A stretch of DNA of 64,000 nucleotides from Nocardioides mesophilus (GTDB taxonomy: Bacteria; Actinomycetota; Actinomycetes; Propionibacteriales; Nocardioidaceae): the NCBI RefSeq assembly GCF_014395785.1, contig NZ_CP060713.1, positions 3,562,501 to 3,626,500 of the forward strand, written 5' to 3'. Below, one piece after another: positions 16,576-25,216 of the stretch (the stretch's first letter is position 1; every line of letters starts with the position of its first letter). The notes beneath the pieces are model-generated. The model searched no databases and was not told the DNA's origin. It was given only the letters and a program-made list of their open reading frames with translations. The position numbers and the translations under genes were made by a program.

Positions 16576-18726
16576 TCAGACCGGTGCGGCGAGCTCGTCG
16601 AGCTCCTCGATCTCTTCCTTGCTCTCGGTGAACTGCTTGAGCGCGATCACCGAGGCCGCGGCCACGACGACGCCGATGACCAGCGCCACCAGGAACCAGA
16701 GGACGTGGCCGACGGCGAACAGCACGAAGATGCCGCCGTGCGGAGCACGCAGGGTCACGTGCGCCGCCATCGAGAGCCCGCCGGTGATCGCGCTGCCGAG
16801 CATGATCGAGGGGATGACGCGCAGCGGGTCGGCCGCCGCGAACGGGATCGCGCCCTCGGTGATGAACGAGGCGCCCAGCAGCCACGCCGCCTTGCCGTTC
16901 TCGCGCTCCGGCTCGGTGAACAGCTGGGGGCGTACGGCGGTCGCCAGCGCCAGCGCCAGCGGCGGCACCATGCCGGCGAGCATCACCGCGGCCATGATCT
17001 GCAGCTGCGGGGCGTCCCCGGTGGCGGTCGCTGCCGCGGCGAGGCCCGTGGTCGCGAACAGGTAGGCGGTCTTGTTGAGCGGCCCACCCATGTCGAAGGC
17101 CATCATCAGCCCGAGCACGACGCCCAGCACGATGCCGGCGCCGCTCTCGGCCATGTTGGTCAGGCCGCTGTTGAGCGCGTCCATCAGCGCACCGAGCGGC
17201 TTGCCGAGGACGACCACCATCACCAGTCCCGCGAGCAGCGTGGTGAGCAGCGGGATGATCAGGACCGGCATCAGACCGCGCATCCAGGACGCGACCTTCC
17301 AGCGGGCGATCCAGAGCGCGATCACGCCGGCGAGCACGCCGCCGATGATGCCGCCGAGGAAGCCGGTCTGCGGGACGCCGAAGGCGCCGAGGTCGACCGC
17401 GATGGCACCCATCACGAAGCCCGGTGCGATCCCGGGGCGGTCGGCGATGGCGTAGGCAATGTAGCCGGCCAGTGCCGGCACCAGGAACTTGAACGCCGTC
17501 GCGCCGAGCATGAAGAACAGCGCGCCGATGTAGGCCAGGAACGGCGAGTCGAACAGCGCGTGCTCGAGACCGTTGGCCTTGAGGTCGGGGAGGTCGAAGA
17601 TCGTGTTGTTCGTGACGATGTCCGCGGCCGGGGTGGTGATCTCGTAGCCGGCGAAGAGGAACGACAGCGCGATCAGCAGACCGCCGGCGGCGACGAACGG
17701 GATCATGTACGAGACCCCGGTCATCAGCACCCGGCGGATCCGCAGCCCCCAGGGCTCGTCCCCGGTGGCGATCCGGTGCTCGGTGCTGCCACGGCCCTCG
17801 CCGGCGCCCTCCACGCGCGGGGCGCTCGGGTCGTCAGCGTACCGCAGTGCCTCGGCGATCATCTCGTCGGCGTCGTCGATGGCGCGCTTGACCCCGGAGG
17901 CGACGACCGGCTTGCCGGCGAACCGGGACCGGTCGCGCACCCCGACGTCGGCGGCGAAGATCGCCGCCGCGGCGCCCGCGATCGTCTCGGGCGGCAGCGG
18001 CGTGGAGCCGGCGGATCCCTGGGTCTCGACGTGCATGTCGACGCCGGCCCGGACGGCGGCCGCCTCGAGCGACTCCGCAGCCATGTACGTGTGCGCGATG
18101 CCGGTCGGGCACGCGGTCACGGCGACGATGCTGCGTCGTGCCGCCGGGGCTGTGGTGGTGCCAGCCGGTACGCCGGTCGCCGGCGCATCGCCGCCGGTGG
18201 CGGTCGCGCCACCCGCGGCACCCGCAGCCGGGGGAGCGGCCGCAGCCGGCGGAGCGGCCGGCGCGCCGGTCGGCAGCGCGACCGTGCTGTCGATCAGCGC
18301 CACCACGTCGGCCGGGGTGGCCGCGGCCCGCAGGCCGTTGGTGAAGTCGGGCTTGACCAGCGCTCGGGCGAGCTGGGTCAGCACCTGCAGGTGGGTGGCG
18401 TCGCCGCCGGCCGGGGCCGCGATCAGGAAGGCCAGGTCGGCCGGCCCGTCCTTGGCGCCGAAGTCGGTGGGCGGGGAGAGCCGCGCGAACACGAGCGTGG
18501 GTACGTCGACGTGCTCGGTGCGGCAGTGCGGGATCGCGATCCCGCCGGGGAGGCCGGTCGACGAGGTGGCCTCACGGGCCAGGGCGTCGGCCGCCAGGCC
18601 TTCGACGTTGCCGGTGCGCCCGGCGGCCGCGGCGACGGCCGCAAGGCCGCGGATGACGTCGTGCTTGTCAGCTCCCAGGCTGACGTCGAGACGGACCAGC
18701 TCAGTGGTGATCATCGGATCGGACAT
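16576..18726 (-). CDS. fruA: Fructose PTS permease EIIABC
   Basis: 716 residues in the order IIA-IIB-IIC. IIA (about 1-150) carries the phospho-histidine H67 in GIAIPHCR. An Ala/Pro/Gly linker (150-195) leads to IIB with C206 in VTACPTGIAHTYMAAE. IIC (about 320-690) has eight to ten hydrophobic segments. It imports fructose and releases fructose 1-phosphate. It starts 8 bases after fruK with GAGGAA upstream. The following fructose 1-phosphate kinase and regulator fix the substrate as fructose with good confidence. Confidence 0.95.
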   Translation of the reverse strand: MSDPMITTELVRLDVSLGADKHDVIRGLAAVAAAAGRTGNVEGLAADALAREATSSTGLPGGIAIPHCRTEHVDVPTLVFARLSPPTDFGAKDGPADLAFLIAAPAGGDATHLQVLTQLARALVKPDFTNGLRAAATPADVVALIDSTVALPTGAPAAPPAAAAPPAAGAAGGATATGGDAPATGVPAGTTTAPAARRSIVAVTACPTGIAHTYMAAESLEAAAVRAGVDMHVETQGSAGSTPLPPETIAGAAAAIFAADVGVRDRSRFAGKPVVASGVKRAIDDADEMIAEALRYADDPSAPRVEGAGEGRGSTEHRIATGDEPWGLRIRRVLMTGVSYMIPFVAAGGLLIALSFLFAGYEITTPAADIVTNNTIFDLPDLKANGLEHALFDSPFLAYIGALFFMLGATAFKFLVPALAGYIAYAIADRPGIAPGFVMGAIAVDLGAFGVPQTGFLGGIIGGVLAGVIALWIARWKVASWMRGLMPVLIIPLLTTLLAGLVMVVVLGKPLGALMDALNSGLTNMAESGAGIVLGVVLGLMMAFDMGGPLNKTAYLFATTGLAAAATATGDAPQLQIMAAVMLAGMVPPLALALATAVRPQLFTEPERENGKAAWLLGASFITEGAIPFAAADPLRVIPSIMLGSAITGGLSMAAHVTLRAPHGGIFVLFAVGHVLWFLVALVIGVVVAAASVIALKQFTESKEEIEELDELAAPV

Positions 18727-18734
18727 CGGGTTCC

Positions 18735-19694
18735 TCAGGTTTCTGCCGGGACGGGCAGCTCGGCGAGGTCGACGAGCTCAGGGTGGAGGTGGTCGGGCGT
18801 GGGGATGGTGGTGCCGGGCAGCGCGGCCGCGGCGCTGCCGTAGGCGACGGCGAGCCGCAGGCACTCGGAGGGCGGTAGCTCGCGCAGCGACCCGAGCAGG
18901 AACCCGAAGAGGCTGGAGTCGCCGGCGCCGACGGTGCTGACCACGGTGGTGGGCGGCGGGGTGGCGTGCCAGGCGCCGTCGGCGGTGACCAGGACCGCGC
19001 CTCCGGCGCCCAGGGTGGCCAGCACGGACCGGACGCCCCGGTGCACCAGCACCCGGGCGGCCGCGGCGGCCGCGAGCGGGTCGGCCTCGATCTGCTCGGC
19101 GTCGCCGCCGGTGAGCGAGGCCAGCTCCTCGGCGTTGGGCTTGAGCAGGTCGGGGGCGGCGGTCTCGAGCCGGTCCGCGAGCGCGATCAGCGGCGCGTCG
19201 GAGGTGTCCACGGCGACCGGCACGCCGACCTGCTGCAGGTCGGCGACGACGTCGGCGTACCACTCCGGGGGAGTGCCCGGGGGCAGCGACCCGGCCAGCA
19301 CCACCCAGCCGGCGCCGGCCGCACGCTGGTGCAGGGCCGCCCGCAGCCGGTCCAGCGACGCCGCGGTGACGGTCGCGCCGGGGGAGTTGATCTTGGTGGT
19401 GGTGCCGTCCGGCTCGGTCAGCGTGACGTTCATGCGCACGGCGCCGGCGGGGGGTTCGGGCCGGCAGTCGATGCCGTCACGCAGCAGCTCGTGCACGTAG
19501 GGATCGTCCTGCGCGGCGGGCATGACCGCAATGGTGGGCACCCCCGCGGCCACGGCGGCGCGAGAGATGTTGACGCCCTTGCCCGCGGACTGGGAGGTGA
19601 CCGAGACCGCGCGCAGGACCGCCCCGCGCTCCAGCGGGGAGGCGAGCGCGATCGTGCGGTCGATGCTCGGGTTGGGGGTCAGCGTGACGATCAT
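18735..19694 (-). CDS. fruK: 1-Phosphofructokinase
   Basis: 319 residues of the PfkB sugar-kinase family. N-terminus MIVTLTPNPSIDRTIAL; substrate-binding GKGVNISRA; C-terminal ATP/anion-hole motif TVGAGDSSLFGFLLG with the catalytic Asp. It phosphorylates fructose 1-phosphate made by FruA to fructose 1,6-bisphosphate, feeding glycolysis. ATG overlaps the fruR stop (ATGA). Middle of the fruR-fruK-fruA-ptsH operon. Confidence 0.95.
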   Translation of the reverse strand: MIVTLTPNPSIDRTIALASPLERGAVLRAVSVTSQSAGKGVNISRAAVAAGVPTIAVMPAAQDDPYVHELLRDGIDCRPEPPAGAVRMNVTLTEPDGTTTKINSPGATVTAASLDRLRAALHQRAAGAGWVVLAGSLPPGTPPEWYADVVADLQQVGVPVAVDTSDAPLIALADRLETAAPDLLKPNAEELASLTGGDAEQIEADPLAAAAAARVLVHRGVRSVLATLGAGGAVLVTADGAWHATPPPTTVVSTVGAGDSSLFGFLLGSLRELPPSECLRLAVAYGSAAAALPGTTIPTPDHLHPELVDLAELPVPAET

Positions 19695-20458
19695 GCGACG
19701 ACTACCTCGATGTCGATGTCGGTGAGGCTCTTCTGGTCCTCCGCCGAGATGCCGTCATCGGTGATGATCACGTCGATCTGGGAGAGGTCGGCGAACCGGA
19801 CGGTGCTCTCGTGGCCGATCTTGGAGGAGTCGGTCAGGACGACCACGCGCTGGGCGCTGCAGACCATGGCGTGCTTGGCGGCGGCCTCGCTCTGGTCCGG
19901 GGTGCTGAGGCCGTGGCTCAGGGAGAGCCCGTTGGTGCCGACGAAGGCGATGTCGGCGCGGATCCGGTCGAGCGCGGCGACGGTCTCCTCGCCGACCGCC
20001 GCCTGCGTCGTGCGGCGCACCCGGCCGGGGAGCAGATGCAGCTCGACGTTGCCGCGGCCGGCGAGCCGGCTGGCGATCGGCACCGCGTTGGTGAAGACGG
20101 TGAAGGAGACGTCGAGCGGCAGCAGGCCGGCGAGCCGCGCGGTCGTAGTGCCGGCGTCGAGCAGCAGGCTGCCGCCGGCGCGGGGCAGGAACTCGACGGC
20201 GGCGGAGGCCACCCGGTCCTTGCGCTCGCCGTGGGTCAGGTCGCGCTCGGAGACGGCGAGCTCGAGGACGGAGAGCGACGCTGCGGGGATTGCGCCGCCG
20301 TGCACGCGGCGTACGATGCCAGCACGCTCCAGCGTGGACAGGTCGCGCCGCACCGTCTCCGTGGTGACCATGAACCGGTCGGCGAGCTCGTTGACCGAGA
20401 GCCGTCCGCGCTGGGAGAGCAGGTCGGCGATGGCCTGCTGTCGTTCCTCGGCATACAC
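19691..20458 (-). CDS. fruR: DeoR-family regulator of the fructose PTS
   Basis: 255 residues. An N-terminal winged helix-turn-helix (about 1-55: RLSVNELADRFMVTTETVRR, then RRVHGGAI) is followed by a DeoR C-terminal sugar-phosphate sensor domain with GTNGLS and DSSKIGHES. It probably represses the operon and is released by fructose 1-phosphate, as known for related regulators (inference). GTG start at 20458. It is the first gene of the minus-strand operon and shares a back-to-back promoter region with ptsI. Confidence 0.9.
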   Translation of the reverse strand: MYAEERQQAIADLLSQRGRLSVNELADRFMVTTETVRRDLSTLERAGIVRRVHGGAIPAASLSVLELAVSERDLTHGERKDRVASAAVEFLPRAGGSLLLDAGTTTARLAGLLPLDVSFTVFTNAVPIASRLAGRGNVELHLLPGRVRRTTQAAVGEETVAALDRIRADIAFVGTNGLSLSHGLSTPDQSEAAAKHAMVCSAQRVVVLTDSSKIGHESTVRFADLSQIDVIITDDGISAEDQKSLTDIDIEVVVA

Positions 20459-20493
20459 GGCGGCCCCTCTGGCTCAGATTCTTCGTGTCTGTT

Positions 20494-20540
20494 GTTTTAC
20501 GCCCGAATATGTTGACTGTCAAGAGTTGCCGCGGTTTACT
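20494..20540. promoter_or_regulatory. Divergent fruR/ptsI promoters sharing a palindromic -35
   Basis: TTGACTGTCAA (20512-20522) is an 11-bp palindrome. Read on plus it gives -35 TTGACT, 17 bases, then -10 TTTACT (20535-20540) and, 6 bases on, the ptsI ATG. Read on minus it gives -35 TTGACA, 17 bases, then TAAAAC (20499 to 20494) for fruR. The two -35 boxes share one base, so one bound regulator would cover both. Confidence 0.7.
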
Positions 20541-20546
20541 TTCCTC

Positions 20547-22247
20547 ATGACGCAGATCACTTCCGGAGCCGCTGCCACCTCCGACACGTTGCAGGGCACC
20601 CCCGTGGTTCCCGGGGTCGCCTTCGGCCCCGTGGTCGTGGCCACCACCGAGATCTCGCCGGACGCGATCGCCGCGTTCGAGCAGCAGGACCTCTCCGCCG
20701 ACGACGCGACCGAGCGGCTCGACGCCGCCGTCGGCGTGGTGGCGCAGCGGCTCGCCGACCGGGCGGCCTCCACCGAGGGCTCGGCGGCCGAGGTGCTCGC
20801 CGCGACCGCCGGGCTCGCCCGCGACCGGGGCCTCCGCTCGGCCGTCGTGGGCCGGCTCGGACAGGGCACCGGGCTGCTCGCCGCGGTGGCCGAGAGCGTC
20901 GAGCAGTTCGCCGAGCTGTTCACCCAGATGGGCGGCGTGATGGCCGAGCGGGTCACCGACCTGCGCGACCTCGGCCGCCGGCTGACCTCGGAGATCGTCG
21001 GCGAGCCGGAGCCCGGCGTACCCACCCCCGAGGTGCCCTCGGTGCTGGTCGCCGAGGACCTCGCCCCCGCCGACACCGCCCTGCTCGACGGCACCCTCGT
21101 GCTCGCCCTGGTGACGGAGCGTGGCGGCCCGACCAGCCACACGGCGATCATCGCGCGTCAGCTCGGCATCCCCTGCGTGGTCGCCGTGCCGGGGGCGCTC
21201 GGCCTGCGTTCCGGCAGCCAGGTGCTCGTCGACGGCGTCTCCGGGGTGATCGAGGTCGACCCCGACCCCACGGACGCCGCGGAACGAGTGGCCCGCGCCG
21301 AGCAGCGCCGCGCCCTCCTCGAGGCCTGGACCGGGCCGGCCGCCACCAGCGACGGCACCGCGGTCAAGGTGCTGGCCAACGTCGCGGACCGGGCCTCGGC
21401 CCAGCACGCCGCGCAGGCCCCGGTGGAGGGCAGCGGGCTGTTCCGCACCGAGCTGTGCTTCCTCAACCGCAAGGACGAGCCGTCGGTGGAGGAGCAGGCC
21501 GAGCTGTACGGCGGCGTGCTCACTGCGTTCGGCCCGGACCGGACGGTCGTGGTGCGCACGCTCGACGCCGGCTCGGACAAGCCGGTGGCCTTCGCGACGC
21601 TCGCGGGGGAGGAGAACCCGGCCCTCGGGGTGCGGGGGCTCCGGCTCTCCTTCGGCAACCCCGGGCTGCTCGAGCGGCAGCTCGACGCCATCGCGATGGC
21701 TGCCGAGCAGACCGGCACCCGGCCCTGGGTGATGGCGCCGATGGTGGCCACCGTCGAGGAGGCGAGGGCGTTCGCCGAGCAGGTCCGCGGGCGCGGGCTG
21801 CCGGCCGGGGTGATGGTGGAGGTGCCCAGCGCCGCGCTGCTGGCGCACCGGTTCCTCGAGGTCGTGGACTTCCTCTCGATCGGCACCAACGACCTGACCC
21901 AGTACACGATGGCCGCGGACCGGATGGCCGCGGACCTGGCGCACCTGACCGACCCGTGGCAGCCGGCCGTGCTGGCGCTCGTCGCAATCACCGCCGAGGC
22001 CGGCCGGCAGGCGGGCAAGCCGGTGGGGGTCTGCGGCGAGGCGGCGGCGGACCCGCTGCTCGCCACCGCCCTGGTGGGGATGGGGGTGACCTCGTTGTCG
22101 ATGGCCTCGGCCGCCGTCCGTCCGGTCGGGGCGCAGCTCGCCGAGGTCTCCATGGACGTCTGCGAGCAGGCCGCCGAGGTGGCGCTCGCGGCGGTCGACC
22201 CGGCCGCCGGCCGCGACGCGGTGCGGGCGCTCATCGCGCCGGCCTGA
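20547..22247 (+). CDS. ptsI: PTS enzyme I (phosphoenolpyruvate-protein phosphotransferase)
   Basis: 566 residues. Starts the PTS by taking phosphate from PEP and passing it to HPr. N-terminal HPr-binding helices; active-site H198 in GGPTSHTAIIARQ; the C-terminal PEP-binding TIM barrel has GLFRTELCFL, MVEVPSAALLA, SIGTNDLTQY and the catalytic Cys in VCGEAAADP. ATG 20547 is chosen because it follows the -10 box by 6 bases and gives the family length; it would be leaderless. Divergent from the fruR operon. Confidence 0.97.
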   Translation: MTQITSGAAATSDTLQGTPVVPGVAFGPVVVATTEISPDAIAAFEQQDLSADDATERLDAAVGVVAQRLADRAASTEGSAAEVLAATAGLARDRGLRSAVVGRLGQGTGLLAAVAESVEQFAELFTQMGGVMAERVTDLRDLGRRLTSEIVGEPEPGVPTPEVPSVLVAEDLAPADTALLDGTLVLALVTERGGPTSHTAIIARQLGIPCVVAVPGALGLRSGSQVLVDGVSGVIEVDPDPTDAAERVARAEQRRALLEAWTGPAATSDGTAVKVLANVADRASAQHAAQAPVEGSGLFRTELCFLNRKDEPSVEEQAELYGGVLTAFGPDRTVVVRTLDAGSDKPVAFATLAGEENPALGVRGLRLSFGNPGLLERQLDAIAMAAEQTGTRPWVMAPMVATVEEARAFAEQVRGRGLPAGVMVEVPSAALLAHRFLEVVDFLSIGTNDLTQYTMAADRMAADLAHLTDPWQPAVLALVAITAEAGRQAGKPVGVCGEAAADPLLATALVGMGVTSLSMASAAVRPVGAQLAEVSMDVCEQAAEVALAAVDPAAGRDAVRALIAPA

Positions 22248-22287
22248 TCGCGGGGCGACCGGCTGCGCGGCGGGGCGAGCGCCGGGG

Positions 22288-24399
22288 TCAGCAGGCGCTC
22301 AGCGTCACCGGGGTCCCGTTGAGCACGGCGTTGCCGCTGACGTCGAGGCGCTCGGGGTCGGTGAGGTCGTTGATCGACGCCCCGGGCAGCGCGGTGGCGC
22401 CCGCCATCAGCACGCCCGCGCGCCGGTGCCCGTAGCCGTGCGGGAGGCTGACCACCCCCGGCATCATCGTCGTGCTCGCGCTGACCTCGACCTCGACCGA
22501 GCCGACCCGTGAGCTCACCCGGACGGTGCTGCCGTCGAGGAGGCCGCGCGCGGCCAGGTCGTCGGGGTGGGCCAACAGCTGGTGGCGTGGCCGGCCGCGG
22601 GTGAGCCGCTCGGCGTTGTGCATCCAGGAGTTGCAGTCACGCTGGTGCCGCCGCCCGATCAGCAGCAGCGTGTCGGGATCCGGCGCGGGTGCCGCCTCCA
22701 GCCGGGCCAGGTCGTCGAGCACGAGCGGCTGCGCGAGGTCGATCCGCTTCCCCGGCGTCTGCAGCCGCTCGGGCAGGTGCGGCTCCAGCGGCCCGAGGTC
22801 GAGCCCGTCGGGGGCGGCCCGCAGCCGCCGCAAAGAGAGCCGGCGCTCGCCGGTGCGCAGCAGCAGGTCGAGGGTGCGGGTGGGGGAGAGCCGCATCCGG
22901 GCGGCCCGGACCAGCCGCGCGCGCAGCGGCGGGCGGCCCGCCGAGCGCCGGGCGGTGCGCAGGGTGAGCTCGCGGTAGATCTCCCAGTCGTGCATCGCCC
23001 CCTCCGGCTTGGGCAGCACCGCCGGGGTGAACCGGGCGGTGTCGCGGACGGCCAGTGCGTGGAAGACGAGGTCGTAGTGGTCACGCTCGAGGGCGGTCGT
23101 CGGCGGCAGGATGACGTCGGCGTGCCGGGTGGTCTCGTTGACGTAGACGTCCACGGCGACCATGAAGTCGAGCCCGGCCAGCGCCCGGTCGAGCCGGTCG
23201 CCGCCGGGCGTCGAGGAGACCGGGTTGCCGGCGACCGTGACGAGCGTCCGCACCTGCCCCTCGCCCGGGGTGAGGATCTCGTCGGCCAGCGTGGCGACCG
23301 GCAGCTCTCCGGAGAACTCCGGCAGGCTGCGCACCCGGCTGCGCCACAGCCCGTGGTGCCCGCGGCCGAACAGGCGACGGCCGACCACGTCCACGGCCGG
23401 TCGGGTGAGCATCACCCCGCCCGGCCGGTCCAGGTTGCCGGTGACGGCGTTGAGCACCTGCACGGCCCACTGGCTGACCAGGCCGAACTCCTGCACCGAG
23501 ACGCCGACCCGGCCGTAGACCGCTGCGGCGTCGGCGGCGGCGAGCTCGTGCGCGATCCGCCGGACCTCGGACGCGGCCAGGCCGCTGCGGCTCTCGGCCC
23601 GCTCCGGCGTGAACGGCTCGACGGCCCGGCGTACGGCGTCCAGGCCGTCGACGTACGGCGCCGGCCGCTCCCCTCCCTCTCCGAGGATCACGTGCAGCAG
23701 CGCGAGCAGCACGAACGCGTCCGAGCCCGGCCGGACGAAGTGGTGCTCGTCGGCGACCCGGGCGGTCTCGGTGTGCCGGGGGTCGAGCACCACCATCCGG
23801 CCGCCGCGCGCGTGCAGCTCGCGGACCCGGTTCGGGAAGTCCGGGGCGGTCATCAGGCTGCCGTTGGAGGCCATCGGGTTGGCGCCGAGCACCAGGAAGT
23901 AGCTGGTCCGGTCCAGGTCCGGCACCGGCAGCAGCAGCTGGTGCCCGTAGAGGAGGTGGGCCACGAGCTGGTGCGGCAGCTGGTCGACGGAGGTGGCGGA
24001 GTAGGTGTTGCGGGTGCGCAGCGACCTCACCATCGCGGTGCCGTGGGTCATCGACCCGAGGCTGTGCACGTTGGGGTTGCCGAGGTAGACCCCCACCGCG
24101 TCCCGGCCGTGATCGCGCGCGGTGCCGGCGAGGCGGTCCGCGACGAGGTCGAGCGCCTCGTCCCAGCCGAGCTCCTGCCAGCCGTCGGCGGTGCGGCGCA
24201 CGGGGTGGCGCAGCCGGTGGGGGTCCTCGTGCAGGTCCGGCAACGCGAGCGCCTTGGGGCAGACGTGCCCCCGCGAGAGCGGGTCGGCGGGGTTGCCGCG
24301 CACGCCGCTCACCCGGCCGTCCTCGACGGTGAGCAGCAGGCCGCAGATGGCCTCGCAGAGGTTGCACACGCCGTGCACGGTGCCGGACCGGTTCGCCAT
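22288..24399 (-). CDS. Molybdopterin (bis-MGD) oxidoreductase
   Basis: 703 residues of the DMSO reductase superfamily. The N-terminal 4Fe-4S motif is CNLCEAICG, with the fourth ligand in HVCPKA. Mo-bis-MGD binding blocks follow (VLGANPMASNGSLMTAPD; VVLDPRHTETA), and the C-terminal molydopterin dinucleotide domain begins near residue 580. There is no signal peptide, so it is cytoplasmic. No small subunit, membrane anchor or cofactor gene lies nearby, so electron donor and substrate are unknown; a formate-dehydrogenase-like or general oxidoreductase is possible. Convergent with ptsI. Confidence 0.88.
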   Translation of the reverse strand: MANRSGTVHGVCNLCEAICGLLLTVEDGRVSGVRGNPADPLSRGHVCPKALALPDLHEDPHRLRHPVRRTADGWQELGWDEALDLVADRLAGTARDHGRDAVGVYLGNPNVHSLGSMTHGTAMVRSLRTRNTYSATSVDQLPHQLVAHLLYGHQLLLPVPDLDRTSYFLVLGANPMASNGSLMTAPDFPNRVRELHARGGRMVVLDPRHTETARVADEHHFVRPGSDAFVLLALLHVILGEGGERPAPYVDGLDAVRRAVEPFTPERAESRSGLAASEVRRIAHELAAADAAAVYGRVGVSVQEFGLVSQWAVQVLNAVTGNLDRPGGVMLTRPAVDVVGRRLFGRGHHGLWRSRVRSLPEFSGELPVATLADEILTPGEGQVRTLVTVAGNPVSSTPGGDRLDRALAGLDFMVAVDVYVNETTRHADVILPPTTALERDHYDLVFHALAVRDTARFTPAVLPKPEGAMHDWEIYRELTLRTARRSAGRPPLRARLVRAARMRLSPTRTLDLLLRTGERRLSLRRLRAAPDGLDLGPLEPHLPERLQTPGKRIDLAQPLVLDDLARLEAAPAPDPDTLLLIGRRHQRDCNSWMHNAERLTRGRPRHQLLAHPDDLAARGLLDGSTVRVSSRVGSVEVEVSASTTMMPGVVSLPHGYGHRRAGVLMAGATALPGASINDLTDPERLDVSGNAVLNGTPVTLSAC

Positions 24400-24411
24400 G
24401 CCGTCAGTCTC
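24400..24411 (-). promoter_or_regulatory. Possible leaderless promoter of the Mo oxidoreductase
   Basis: On the minus strand GAGACT (24411 to 24406) precedes the ATG at 24399 by 6 bases. Only a partial match to TAnnnT. Confidence 0.35.
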
Positions 24412-24489
24412 GCACCCCGACGGCCCCCGACGGCCTCCCGCCGGAGCCCGCCCGGGGGGTCGCGGGGCAGAGCCGCGGGCCCGCGCCGA

Positions 24490-24520
24490 TTGGCAGTTCC
24501 CGCAGGTCCTGGGCTAACCT
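24490..24520 (+). promoter_or_regulatory. rpsO promoter
   Basis: TTGGCA (24490-24495) and TAACCT (24515-24520), 19 bases apart. The start site near 24527 gives a leader of about 120 bases. Confidence 0.5.
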
Positions 24521-24526
24521 GGATCG

Positions 24527-24649
24527 GTTGCCCCGCCGCACCTGGACGGGGTGGCATCACCACCTTGCCGTGAAACGGCCGCGGATCGAGAGTGCCCGGG
24601 TGAACAGGCCCCGGCGCGCCGCGCAACACGAGACCGAAGGGAGCTACGC
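24527..24649 (+). promoter_or_regulatory. rpsO 5' leader with hairpin
   Basis: A leader of about 120 bases carries the hairpin GCCGT-GAA-ACGGC (24567-24579) and a GC-rich fold before it. It ends with GAAGGGAG just before GTG 24650. S15 represses its own mRNA through leader folds in other bacteria; the same is plausible here but not shown. Confidence 0.35.
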
Positions 24650-24925
24650 GTGGCCACTGGTACCGACGCGGAGACCAAGAAGAAGATCATCGCCGAGTAT
24701 GCAACGACCGAGGGCGACACCGGCTCGCCGGAAGTCCAGGTCGCGCTGCTCACGCACCGGATCGCTCACCTGACCGAGCACCTCAAGGAGCACAAGCACG
24801 ACCACCACAGCCGTCGTGGTCTGCTGCTCCTGGTCGGCCAGCGCCGTCGCCTTCTGAACTACATGCAGAAGGAAGACATCAACCGTTACCGCTCGATGAT
24901 CGAGCGGCTCGGCCTGCGCCGTTGA
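24650..24925 (+). CDS. rpsO: 30S ribosomal protein S15
   Basis: 91 residues, close to the usual 88-89. Typical blocks: [40 protein letters not shown] and [20 protein letters not shown]. It binds the central domain of 16S rRNA early in 30S assembly. GTG 24650 is chosen because GAAGGGAG lies 6-7 bases upstream; an earlier in-frame start would add a non-conserved extension. rpsO next to pnp is a widely conserved pair. Confidence 0.97.
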   Translation: MATGTDAETKKKIIAEYATTEGDTGSPEVQVALLTHRIAHLTEHLKEHKHDHHSRRGLLLLVGQRRRLLNYMQKEDINRYRSMIERLGLRR

Positions 24926-24951
24926 TCCACCTGTGACGTAGATGTCGCAGC

Positions 24952-24981
24952 GGGCGGCACCTCGACTCCGGGGTGTCGCCC
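24952..24981 (+). terminator. Hairpin after rpsO
   Basis: Arms GGGCGGCACC (24952-24961) and GGTGTCGCCC (24972-24981) form a 10-bp stem with one wobble pair and a 10-base loop. There is no U-tract. Confidence 0.6.
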
Positions 24982-24982
24982 C

Positions 24983-25013
24983 TGTCACATCCGGCACCCG
25001 ACCTCGCTAGGGT
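24983..25013 (+). promoter_or_regulatory. pnp promoter
   Basis: TGTCAC (24983-24988) and TAGGGT (25008-25013), 19 bases apart. The start site near 25020 leaves a leader of about 195 bases before pnp. Confidence 0.45.
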
Positions 25014-25019
25014 CGGACG

Positions 25020-25216
25020 TGACAACTGAACAGAGAAGAACACATCAAGTTGGAGCGACCGCGGACGTCTGAGCCCGGTCCTCGGTAGTGGCTCTCGGTT
25101 CCGCCGCGTCCCCCGCACAGTGCTGGGGGTACGCCGGAGCGTGGGCCTCGATCGAAGACCGGCCCCACCGAAGGCGCCCCCGCGTGATCGCTCCGCGACA
25201 CAAGGAAGGGACACCC
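25020..25216 (+). ncRNA. pnp 5' leader, candidate Actino-pnp RNA element
   Basis: Long untranslated leader. Its main fold is at 25106-25134: GCGT, CCCCC and GCAC on the left pair with GTGC, GGGGG and ACGC on the right, about 13 pairs with two single-base bulges and an almost closed loop. Conserved structured leaders before pnp are known in actinomycetes (Actino-pnp motif), where RNase III cleavage and autoregulation are suspected. Assignment to that family is inference. AAGGAAGGG precedes the ATG. Confidence 0.5.

Noticed and set aside
18966-20546. In-frame N-terminal extension of ptsI across fruR and fruK
   Set aside because: It overlaps two real minus-strand genes, and the added sequence has no EI homology. 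ATG 20547 fits promoter and family length.
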